A stretch of 42,711 bases of DNA from JBBDJB01 sp040880125 (GTDB taxonomy: Bacteria; Planctomycetota; Planctomycetia; Pirellulales; JBBDJB01): contig JBBDJB010000014.1 of NCBI GenBank assembly GCA_040880125.1, positions 1 to 42,711 on the forward strand, in the 5' to 3' direction. The notes beneath the pieces are model-generated. The model had not been told where the DNA came from and did no database searches. It saw only the letters and a program-made list of their open reading frames with translations. Positions within the stretch are counted from its first letter, which is position 1; each line of letters starts with the position of its first letter. Below are positions 35,090 through 42,711 of this stretch, piece by piece. Made by a program: the position numbers and the translations under genes.

Positions 35090-35426
35090 GGGATACTCCG
35101 TGTGTAGGGGAGAAGCCAATCACCGCACTTGGCCAACCGTGCTGTTGCGATGGATAAGGAGGACCATTCCACTACATCGTCTTGGCCATTCCGCTAGTTT
35201 ACGGACTTTGCGGTTTGCCATGGCATCCCTGATTGGGTTGGTGGGAATATGTCGACGGCGCAAGCTCGACTGGGCGACCGAATGGGGCCGTTGAAGTCCA
35301 CCAACGGCCATTTACTTCCAGTGAACCACGTCACAAAAAGGGCGCGCTTGCCGGCTGAATTGCGCATCCTGGGAAATAGGTGCCACCAGGCCGGCAGACC
35401 CGGCGTGGCGGCATTGAGAGAGAACA
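35090..35426. other. Intergenic stretch, nothing recognised
   Basis: About 340 bases between the sulfatase gene end and the porin gene start. It presumably holds the porin promoter. No gene, RNA or clear repeat is visible. Confidence 0.4.
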
Positions 35427-36575
35427 TCAGTCCTTTACTTGCACAGTCACCTTGGGAATTTGGCCTGTGAAGCGGGACTTCGCTTCGGCGCCGATCGCTT
35501 CAACGACGGGCGTGCCCAGGTCGATGCCCACGTCGGCGGTCTCATCGGCGGAGAAGATAACCGGCTGCGTCCGTTCAATCTTGCCTTCAGCCACCTTCTC
35601 GTCGTTTACGAACATCGTTCCGGTGCCGCCTTTGCCTGATCCGCCACCGTCGTAGACGAAGTCAAAACGGATCGTCGCTTTGCCTGGCGCAAGAGGTTGC
35701 GTTGCGGCAATGGTGTTCCGTTGCAGTCCGAGATAGTTGTAATCGTAGGCTGGCACCCCGTCTTTAACATAGAGGGACCAGCCACCGAAGCGCCCGCCCT
35801 GAGCGAGAAGAGAGCCGCTTGCTCCTTCGGCCGGCACGACGACCTCGGCGGTGATCGTCTTCGAGCGGTTTTTGACGTTGATGAAGACGTTCTCCAGCAT
35901 TCCCGTCATGCCGTCGGCTAGTGTGAGCGAGGTTCGGTCACCCATCAGGTCGGGGCGACCAACTTCATTGGCATCGCTGCGCTGGAAAAAGCGATCGTCC
36001 AGGGGAAGTACGTGATGCTTCTTGGCTTCGGCCAGAAAAACCGCCTGAAGCTCCTTCAATTTCGCGGGGTTCTCCGACACCAAATCGTTCGTCAGGCTGA
36101 AGTCCTCCCCCACGTTGTAGAGTTCCCATAGGTCGTCTTCCAGAGGGCGGCGCGGGGCAGCTTCCCAGGGAGCCTTGTGAACCGTACCCGCCAACCAGCC
36201 ATCGTGATAAATGGCACGATTGCCGGCTATCTCAAAGTACTGCGTGACGTGCCGGGAATCGGCTTGCGCATCATCGAAGGTATAGAGCAAGCTCGCCCCC
36301 TCCATCGGAACCTGCGGCGTGCCATTGACGATTGTCGGCTCCGGCAGGCCGGCGGCTTCCAAGATAGTCGGCGCGACGTCGATTACATGACCGAACTGCG
36401 TGCGAACCTCGTTTTTCGCGCCGATCCCCTTCGACCAGTGAACGACCAAGCCGTTGCGTGTACCGCCAAAGCTGGAAGCGACCTGCTTCACCCAGGTGAA
36501 CGGTGCGTTAAAGGCAACCGCCCAACCTGCGGCCATGTGCGGGTACGTTTCCGGTGCACCCCACTGGTCGATGTG
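35427..36575 (-). pseudogene. Arylsulfatase, C-terminal part downstream of an in-frame stop
   Basis: After the TAG at 36576-36578 the same frame stays open for 383 codons with clear sulfatase sequence. It begins 'HIDQWGAPETYPHMAAGWAV', then 'KQVASSFGGTRNGLVVHWSK' and 'FGHVIDVAPTILEAAGLPEP', as in full-length arylsulfatases. The Lys in 'KQVASSFGG' and the Asn/His in this part are expected active-site residues. A C-terminal beta-sandwich-like region (about the last 170 residues) contains 'FRFDFVYDGGG'-type strands ('IRFDFVYDGGGSGKGGTGTM'). It continues the gene starting at 37832 without any frame change. It would only be made by readthrough or if the TAG is an error. Confidence 0.85.
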
Positions 36576-37832
36576 CTACAGCATCTCGGGTACTTGCTCT
36601 TGCACACCGTTGAAGTAGGTGTACTCATTGAACATTCCGTTCTCTCCACCCTCGGCGCTGGAGCCATTATCTCCGACGACGTAGAAGATCAGGGTGTTGT
36701 CCAGTTCGCCCACCGCCTCGATCGCATCGACGACGCGGCCGATTTCGTGATCGGTGAATTCCATGTAGGCGGCGAACACTTCTGCCTGGCGGGCAAAAAG
36801 CCGCTTCTCGTCGGCGGAAAGCGTACTCCAGTCCTTGATCGCCTCGGGCTTGGAAGCCAGCTTCGTACCTTCGGGCACCACACTCAACTCGATCTGCCGC
36901 GCCAGCGTCTCTTCGCGCACCTGATCCCAACCGTGGTCGAATTTGCCCTTCCAGCGAGCAATCCATTCCTCCGGCACATGATGGGGCGCGTGCACGGCGC
37001 CCGGAGCATAGTAGGCGAACAGCGGTTTGTCCGGAGTCAGGGCCTTCTGGTATTTGATCCAAGCGATTGCCTCGTCGGTCATATCCGGCAGGAAGTGATA
37101 TTCCGGATCGTCCGGCAACTCGACCTGAGTGACTCCATCGAAGATAAACGGCGCCCATTGATTGGTCTCGCCGCCGATAAAACCGTAGAACTTGTTGAAG
37201 CCCTGCCGGGTTGGCCATCGATCGAACGGTCCCGACACGCTCGTTTCCCACACGGCGGTCTCGTGCCACTTTCCGAAGGCGCCGGTGCTGTAGCCGTTCA
37301 GCCGCAGCATTTCCGCCAACGGTGCCACGCTGTTGGGGATCTCTCCGGTGGCACCGGGAAACGCAAATTCCGTGATGTAAGCCATGTTGCACGTGTGGTG
37401 ATTACGGCCGGATTTCAAGGCCGCTCGCGTCGGCGAGCAGAGGGCCGTGGTATGGAAGTTGTTAAAGCGCAAACCGTTTTGCGCAAGACGGTCGAGCGTA
37501 GGCGTCGTGATCGGCCCGCCAAAAGTTTCCGTTGCGCCAAACCCGATGTCGTCGATCAGAATGATTAGCACGTTCGGCGCTTCAGCGGGAGCCTTGACCT
37601 CGTGGCGCGGCGGGACTTTGGCATTGCGTGCATCGACCTCGGTGAAAACGGGTCGCGGTGGCATTTGAATCGGTAAGGCGGTACGGTCTTCAACCCAGGA
37701 TTCCTCCGCCGCTTCCGCTTGTCCGGCCAGTCGAGCCGGCTGTTGCATGCAGGCGGACAGGCCGAATGCGAATACACATAGAAGCGCGAGCGCTACCCCC
37801 GCTCTGCCTCGCCCGATTTTGAAAGCTGCCAT
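36576..37832 (-). pseudogene. Arylsulfatase (Cys-type), N-terminal catalytic part ending at an in-frame TAG
   Basis: The ATG at 37832 has GGAG about 9 bases upstream. The signal ends 'LSAC' (Cys28), so it is probably a lipoprotein. Sulfatase landmarks are 'PNVLIILIDDIGFGATETFG' (two metal Asp), the formylglycine site CSPTR at 132-136, 'LKSGRNHHTCN', 'LNGYSTGAFGKWHE' and 'FYVVGDNGSSAEG'. The Cys in C-x-P-x-R needs conversion to formylglycine by an FGE. The frame ends at codon 419 with TAG, where the family usually has Lys or a similar residue in '..EMLxHID..'. Full length would be about 801 residues. One A-to-T type change explains the stop. Confidence 0.88.
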
Positions 37833-37945
37833 CAACTGAGCTCCTCGCTTTGTACTACAGATCTAGGTTGATTGTCAGGATAGTCCCACGGTTGCAACCG
37901 TGTTGCCTGAGACGATGGTTCGGAATCGCTAGCCACTGTGCGGCG

Positions 37946-38563
37946 CTATTGCTGTTCGTCCGGATCCGGCAACCGCACGAGCAGCCATTGCTGGGTCTGC
38001 CCATCGGCAAAATGGATCAGGGCTGGGGCCGAATCTTTGGTGAGGTTCCCGAGCCCGGTTTCGATCAGTGGGCGTTGCTTACCCTTGGCGGTCCAGGCGG
38101 CGCGCTGGCTTTTTTTGTCGACCGCCCCCTCGAGAGGTTCTGTTTCGCCCGTAAGCTCGTGGTTCATTGTTCCGGAGAGGCTCCCTTCCTTGTTGATGAC
38201 GAGCTGCATGTACAGCGACGGAGTACCTCCGGAAGCCTGGCCGTCCTGGGTTACCGCGAACACGCCCAGCGGCATCCAATCCGACTGTGCCGGATCGACG
38301 TTTGCTCCAGTCGAGGCAATCGTTTGGGCTTGCTGCGTGTACTGATCGGCGGTCGCAACCTGTTGGTCCCCGTAATAAACGTTGTCGTTTTGATAGTAGA
38401 CGTTGTCCCCGTAGTTGTAGTAGACCGGCTCGGCAGCTCCGTAGCCGACCCACGGAGTGAGCGCGGCCCAGGTCGCCCAACCATAAGGTCGCGCGATCCG
38501 CCAGGCGGCCCAGTTCGAATGGTCGCTCCAGAAGTCGGCGCGGGGATGGCCTCGGGCGACCAC
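37946..38563 (-). pseudogene. C-terminal part of a planctomycete 'mu-protocadherin-like' protein, joined out of frame to a SnoaL-like start
   Basis: The 205-codon frame reads 'NWAAWRIARPYGWATWAAL', then Tyr/Asn repeats 'PVYYNYGDNVYYQNDNVYYG', then 'SDWMPLGVFAVTQDGQASGG', 'VDKKSQRAAWTAKGKQRPLI' and 'DSAPALIHFADGQTQQWLLV'. I recall this layout from large planctomycete surface proteins annotated as protocadherin-like; the domain function is unknown. No signal peptide or start belongs to this frame: the nominal start is a GTG inside the overlapping fragment at 38251-38730. The gene is a 3' remnant fused by a deletion to a different gene. Recollection of the family is not backed by a search. Confidence 0.6.
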
Positions 38564-38730
38564 ATTGCGGCGAGCGCATTTGCGTCTTTCGCGTTAAACG
38601 CCTGGGCGTATGCCGTCACCATTTCGCGAATCGGCGCGTCGTCGATCCCTGCGCCTGGCGTTTCTTGCCCGAACGACGTACTCGGCGACAGCCAACCCAG
38701 CATACAAAGGTCGATAAGGGCTCGTTTCAT
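38251..38730 (-). pseudogene. SnoaL/SgcJ-like protein, 5' fragment
   Basis: The ATG at 38730 has GGAGG 10 bases upstream and is followed by a signal peptide (MKRALIDLCMLGWLSPSTSF, cleavage near GQ). The mature part, 'DDAPIREMVTAYAQAFNAKD' then 'ANALAAMWSPEA', is the first helix pair of SnoaL/SgcJ-type (NTF2-like) proteins. Homology stops at about 38560. Beyond that point, the frame runs out of register through the neighbouring protocadherin-like fragment until a stop at 38251. The result is a chimera made by deletion of the middle of two genes. Not functional as read. Confidence 0.6.
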
Positions 38731-39119
38731 TCGACAACTACCTCCGTTGATGACGCCGCATTGCTTCGCAAGCAATCGCAAATGCGTCGGGTTGCTTCGG
38801 CTGCGGCGGCGGTACGGACTCGGACTTCAGCAGCGATTGTACAGCGGTAGGCACGCACCGCAATTCTCCCCGGACTTGGTGGATCGCCCGCAGCACGGCT
38901 ACGCGGCCAGATCGACCGGCGGTGGCTAGGCCCGGTCCAGCGACGTCCGGCCGTCCATCTGCCGTCAGATCGTCAGTATTCTGGATCACATCGGCCCAAC
39001 TTATTACGAGAACGGATTTTCGGCCGGTTGCAAGCCTTCGAGACAATGGCAATCCGAAATAACCGCGACTAGAATGCCCCTTGAAACCACAGCACTTCCT
39101 TAACGCGTGGAACACCAAC
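38731..39119. other. Intergenic stretch upstream of the intact sulfatase
   Basis: About 390 bases between two divergent genes. It should contain the sulfatase promoter. A 129-codon minus-strand frame (38738-39127) is open but shows no family features, so I leave it out as a gene. Confidence 0.4.
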
Positions 39120-40931
39120 GTGAACACAAAACGACTTCAGACTCTTGTCGTGCTACTCGTCGGGGTAGCGCTCGGATGCATCGCGGCAACTGCTGGCTTG
39201 AATTCCATCCGCTTTCCCGCAGCGGTGGCCCAAGCGAGCCCCGATATTTCTTCGGTTCATACAACACCGGATGGGCAGTGTTCGACGGCCAACTTGTGCC
39301 CCTGCGATGACACTTCGCGGCGGAGTCTTTTCAAGCAGGTCAGCCTGCTTCAACAGCCGCGCACCGTCGCGCAAAACACGACGGGCAAGATGCCAAACAT
39401 TCTCGTCATCTTTGGCGACGACATCGGCACCTGGAACGTCGGCGCATACACGCACGGCATGATGGGTCGCACTCCCAACATCGACAGTCTTGCCAGGGAC
39501 GGGATGCTTTTTACGGATCACTACGCGCAGCCGAGTTGCACAGCCGGACGCGCAGCCTTCATCACGGGGCAAATGCCCCTCCGCACCGGCATGACGACCA
39601 TCGGCATCCCCGGCTCCACGCGCGGGATTCAGAAGAAGGATCCCACGCTCGCGGAAGTGCTCAAGACACAGGGTTATTCGACCGGTCAGTTCGGCAAGAA
39701 CCATCTCGGCGACCGCAATGAATTTCTGCCGACGGTGCATGGTTTCGACGAGTGGTTTGGCAACCTGTACCACCTCAACGCGGAGGAAGAGCCTGAGGAA
39801 CTCGACTACCCCGGCCAGAAGAGTCCGGAATACCTGAAGAAAATGGGGCCGCGCGGGGTGCTGCATACGGTGGCAACGTCGGTCGACGACCCAGCGACCG
39901 ATCCGAAGTTTGGCCGCGTGGGCAAGCAGAAGATTGAGAACACTGGTCCCCTCACGCGCAAGCGCATGGAGACCTTCGATGGCGAGGTGACAGAAAAAAC
40001 GCTGGCTTGGATCGACAAGAGCGTCAAGGGCGACAAGCCCTTCTTCTGCTGGTTCAACACGACCGCGATTCACATTCATTCGCACTCGCCGAAAAAATAC
40101 ATCCAAATGGCCGTCGACGAAGGCCGCGCCGAGGAGGATGTCGTTCGCGCCAAGATGATCGAGCACGACGAACAAGTAGGCGCCCTTCTCAAAAAGCTGG
40201 AAGACCTCGGCGTCGCCGACAACACGATCGTCGTTTACACCACCGACAACGGCAACGAACTGATGCTCTGGCCGGACGGCGGCTACGCGCCATTTCGAGG
40301 CGAAAAGGGCTGTACCTGGGAAGGCGGCGTACGCGTTCCGTTACTCATCAGGTGGCCTGGCAACATCAAGCCCGGCAGCGTGTCCAATGGCATCCAGAAC
40401 CACGAAGATCTTTTTGTCACCCTGGCGGCAGCGGCCGGGATGCCCGATCTTAAAAAAGAACTGCTTACAGGCAAGAAACTGGGCGACACGACCTACAAAG
40501 TGCACCTGGACGGCTATAACAACCTCGCCCACTGGACCCGCGAGAGTGAAAAATCGGCACGCCGCGAGATTTTCTACTACGACGAGACCGACCTCATGGC
40601 TTTGCGCGTGGACGCGTGGAAGATGCATATCGGGGTGAAGCAGGATGGAATCTGGTGGAACCCGAAGACATACCCCAGCGTCCCCTATTTGTTCAATTTG
40701 CTGATGGATCCGATGGAGAAAATGGACCAGCAGTCGCACGAATTCGGCTCGGCGGCCCGCCGATTCTTTGCCTCCAAAATGTGGGCACTGAACTCGGCCG
40801 AACCGTTCATTGACGCGCACTTGAAGAGCTTGATGGAATACCCTCCGAGCCAAGGCGCGGACACGCTCAGCATGAAGAAGGCTCTTGATGAGGTTATGAA
40901 GAAACTCTCAGCACCTCGCGGTGATCACTGA
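39120..40931 (+). CDS. Arylsulfatase with a C-x-A-x-R active site
   Basis: A protein of about 603 residues starting with GTG at 39120. It has a signal peptide (NTKRLQTLVVLLVGVALG, then Ala-rich to AVAQA), so it should be exported. A TTG at 39081 would add 13 residues before the signal. Sulfatase features are 'PNILVIFGDDIGTWNVGAYT' (metal Asp100, 101), the formylglycine site CTAGR at 140-144 in 'QPSCTAGRAAFITGQM', 'TQGYSTGQFGKNHLGD', 'IVVYTTDNGNEL' and 'WEGGVRVPLLIRWPG'. The motif has Ala where most FGE substrates have Pro; C/S-x-A/P-x-R is accepted by other maturases such as anSME. It hydrolyses an unknown sulfate ester. The HAD phosphatase gene follows within 70 bases. Confidence 0.92.
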   Translation: MNTKRLQTLVVLLVGVALGCIAATAGLNSIRFPAAVAQASPDISSVHTTPDGQCSTANLCPCDDTSRRSLFKQVSLLQQPRTVAQNTTGKMPNILVIFGDDIGTWNVGAYTHGMMGRTPNIDSLARDGMLFTDHYAQPSCTAGRAAFITGQMPLRTGMTTIGIPGSTRGIQKKDPTLAEVLKTQGYSTGQFGKNHLGDRNEFLPTVHGFDEWFGNLYHLNAEEEPEELDYPGQKSPEYLKKMGPRGVLHTVATSVDDPATDPKFGRVGKQKIENTGPLTRKRMETFDGEVTEKTLAWIDKSVKGDKPFFCWFNTTAIHIHSHSPKKYIQMAVDEGRAEEDVVRAKMIEHDEQVGALLKKLEDLGVADNTIVVYTTDNGNELMLWPDGGYAPFRGEKGCTWEGGVRVPLLIRWPGNIKPGSVSNGIQNHEDLFVTLAAAAGMPDLKKELLTGKKLGDTTYKVHLDGYNNLAHWTRESEKSARREIFYYDETDLMALRVDAWKMHIGVKQDGIWWNPKTYPSVPYLFNLLMDPMEKMDQQSHEFGSAARRFFASKMWALNSAEPFIDAHLKSLMEYPPSQGADTLSMKKALDEVMKKLSAPRGDH

Positions 40932-40998
40932 TCTCGATCGCCAATGCTGCGACTGCCGTTATACCGCGACAGGCAACATGTCTCTTGAAGAGCACGTC

Positions 40999-41982
40999 AT
41001 GAAAGCAATTTCGTACATACTGTATTTAACGTTCGCGTTAGCGCCTCCGGCCGTTGCGCACGACCCGCTTCCGTCGTGGAATGAAACTGCATCGAAGAAG
41101 TCGATTGTCGAATTCGTCACGAAGGTGACAAAGCCCCACTCGCCTGATTTCATTCCAACCGCCGATCGCATCGCCACGTTCGACAACGACGGCACGCTGT
41201 GGGCCGAGCAGCCGATGTATTTTCAGCTTCTCTTCGTACTCGATCGCGTGAAGGCGCTCGCCCCGCAACATCCCGAATGGAAAGACAAGGAGCCCTTTGC
41301 CTCGCTGCTCAAGGGCGACGTGAAAGGCGCGCTAGCTGGCGGAGAGGCGGCCATCGCGCACATAGTCATGCAAACCCACGCCGGAATGACCTCTGAGGAA
41401 TTCGAGGCGATCGTTAAGGACTGGATTGCCACAGCGAAGCACCCCCTGACCAAGCAACCGCTCACGGGCATGGTCTATCAGCCCATGCTCGAACTGCTCG
41501 CCTATCTGCGCGCGAATGGCTTTAAGACGTTCGTAGTCTCCGGCGGCGGCATCGAGTTCCTGCGGCCTTGGACGGAGAAGGTGTATGGCATTCCGCCCGA
41601 GCAAATCATCGGTAGCAGCATCAAGACGAAGTTCGAGCTGCGCGACGGCAATCCTGTCCTCGTGCGGCTGCCGGAGATCAATTTCATTGATGACAAGGCC
41701 GGCAAGCCGATCGGCATCCAGCAACACATCGGGCGCCGTCCTATCGCGGCGTTCGGCAACTCCGATGGCGACCTACAGATGCTCCAATGGACCGCTGCCG
41801 GCGGCGGTCCACGTTTCTGCCTCTTTATTCACCACACCGACGCGAAGCGTGAGTTTGCCTACGACCGAAAATCGCAAGTGGGTCTATTAGACAAGGGTCT
41901 CGACGAAGCCGCCGCCCAACGCTGGACGGTCGTGAGCATGAAGGACGATTGGAAGACGATCTTTGCGGCCGACAAGAAGTAG
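40999..41982 (+). CDS. Exported HAD-superfamily phosphatase
   Basis: A 327-residue protein. From the ATG at 40999 it has a signal peptide (MKAISYILYLTFALAPPAVA, then HD), preceded by GAAGAG. An ATG at 40978 in the same frame would put seven residues ahead of it. The HAD motifs are I 'IATFDNDGTLW' (nucleophile Asp62, acid Asp64), II 'FVVSGGGIEF' and IV 'GNSDGDLQM', with a Lys in 'DDKAGKPIG' as a candidate motif III. The fold is that of SerB-like phosphoserine phosphatases with a helical cap. Substrate is unknown; a periplasmic location would suggest scavenging of phosphate esters. It follows the sulfatase on the same strand and is likely cotranscribed. Confidence 0.9.
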   Translation: MKAISYILYLTFALAPPAVAHDPLPSWNETASKKSIVEFVTKVTKPHSPDFIPTADRIATFDNDGTLWAEQPMYFQLLFVLDRVKALAPQHPEWKDKEPFASLLKGDVKGALAGGEAAIAHIVMQTHAGMTSEEFEAIVKDWIATAKHPLTKQPLTGMVYQPMLELLAYLRANGFKTFVVSGGGIEFLRPWTEKVYGIPPEQIIGSSIKTKFELRDGNPVLVRLPEINFIDDKAGKPIGIQQHIGRRPIAAFGNSDGDLQMLQWTAAGGGPRFCLFIHHTDAKREFAYDRKSQVGLLDKGLDEAAAQRWTVVSMKDDWKTIFAADKK

Positions 41983-42216
41983 CCGGCGACACCCTGTCTT
42001 AAAATCAACCCCCGTACCGAATTCGACCAATCTCTCAGATTCGACCTAAAAGTTCGCTTAGTGTCCCTGTCGCCCCGATTATTGCCCTACCGCCCTGTGC
42101 AAAAGGTAGATCGGCTTACGATAATACACGGACGGCGACGTGTTCACTGGGGAGGTGCATATCAAATGAGGATGCCGGAGGCCTCGGCCATTCACCGCGT
42201 TGGCTGTTGGACGAGA

Positions 42217-42665
42217 GTGCCGCGCCCCAAATATCACGAAGTGATCGAGACACTCCTGCTTGATCGACTGCACGAACCGCTCCACGTAGGCGTTCATGTT
42301 CGGTGAGCGGAATTGCGTTTGCAGCACCTTCACGTGCTTTCGGCGGAGAGCGTCGTCAAACACTTGGGTAAACGCACCGTCGCGATCGCGCATCAGCCGG
42401 GCGACTGGTAAGCCCTCTGCGCGGGCTTGCTCCACATACGACTCGGCCTGGGCCTCAATCCACTCCGCGTTCGGCTGGAACGTCGCTGGCGACAGGATCA
42501 CCCGTCGTGTTTGGACATTCAAAAACGCCAGCACGAACGCCTGGCGAATTCCCTTGGCCGTCATCACCTTGCGGCAATTTGTTCCAGTGCTAGACGGCAA
42601 TTGGTCTGAGCCACCGACCTCGTGACCGGCCGAATGAGCGCCCATGACACGCCCTCGAATGGCAC
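42217..42665 (-). mobile_element. Integrase-core transposase remnant (copy 2)
   Basis: The sequence is a diverged copy of the transposase at 30829-31434, roughly 85-90% identical by eye over 42217-42575. It retains 'GIRQAFVLAFLNVQTRRVIL', 'LMRDRDGAFTQVFDDALRR' and 'NMNAYVERFVQSIKQECLD'. The segment with the first catalytic Asp is gone, and homology stops abruptly after 'DHFVIFGA' at about 42217. Farther left the open frame (to 42079) is unrelated. The upstream region has 'FEGVSW', matching 'DEGVSW' of copy 1. It is dead and cut at both ends. Same orientation as copy 1. Confidence 0.8.
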
Positions 42666-42711
42666 GTAGTTCTCGCTTAAGGTGTTGCCCTGAATTGACC
42701 TAGATGAAAAG

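Noticed and set aside
36177..37568. A 463-codon open frame on the plus strand
   Set aside because: It lies opposite the sulfatase gene whose catalytic motifs are clear. No motif, ribosome site or neighbour supports it.
37850..38929. A 359-codon open frame on the plus strand
   Set aside because: It is antisense to recognisable minus-strand gene fragments and has no domain features.
39153..40175. A 340-codon open frame on the minus strand
   Set aside because: It is opposite the intact sulfatase with its catalytic site; no support of its own.
30829..42665. The 31-42 kb segment as a prophage or integrative element
   Set aside because: No phage structural, integrase (tyrosine or serine) or conjugation genes are present; only decayed DDE transposase copies.

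Overview
The window looks like a chromosomal piece of a planctomycete, probably a Pirellula/Rhodopirellula relative. This rests on several gene types: sulfatases, a formylglycine-generating-enzyme fragment, di-heme peroxidase and c-type cytochrome genes, a tail typical of planctomycete 'mu-protocadherin-like' proteins, an OmpP1/FadL porin and a SpoIIE-type phosphatase. GC is high. The taxon is inferred from gene content; there is no rRNA or tRNA gene in the window.

Layout. (1) 1-2.2 kb: an exported HEAT-repeat protein. (2) 2.2-4.5 kb: a gene graveyard with a frameshifted small conserved gene and a 5'-truncated formylglycine-generating enzyme. (3) 4.5-8.0 kb, minus strand: cytochrome c, di-heme cytochrome c peroxidase, an APC permease and a DoxX protein, tightly packed as an operon. 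(4) 8.1-17.0 kb: RND permease, membrane-fusion protein, OmpR-type response regulator and a frameshifted histidine kinase on the minus strand, with a TolC-type outer membrane protein divergent from them. (5) 17.0-19.5 kb: relics of an ECF sigma factor and a methyltransferase around an MFS transporter. (6) 19.5-30.4 kb: a complete nitrate-assimilation island. On the minus strand lie a NarK-type transporter, a very large nitrite reductase fused to rubredoxin, Rieske and flavin-reductase domains, a DmsB-DmsC fusion and a molybdopterin nitrate reductase. Divergent on the plus strand lie a PilJ/NarX-like sensor kinase and a FixJ-like regulator. (7) 30.8-42.7 kb: a segment bracketed by two decayed copies of one transposase in the same orientation. 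It holds a SpoIIE phosphatase, a FadL porin broken by a 10-bp tandem duplication, a sulfatase with one in-frame stop, a chimeric gene remnant, an intact sulfatase and an exported HAD phosphatase.

How the genes work together. The nitrate island can be read as one pathway: uptake of nitrate, reduction to nitrite by a cytoplasmic Mo enzyme apparently tethered to a quinol-oxidising membrane subunit, then reduction to ammonium by a nitrite reductase that carries its own NAD(P)H-side electron chain. A nitrate-type sensor sits across a promoter region containing a strong dyad and a tandem repeat. The wiring is the most interesting system here: quinol-fed assimilatory nitrate reductase plus self-contained nitrite reductase.

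A second theme is gene damage. At least nine loci are broken, truncated or chimeric. Some may be recent mutations and some could be sequencing errors, so read mapping over each lesion is the key test.
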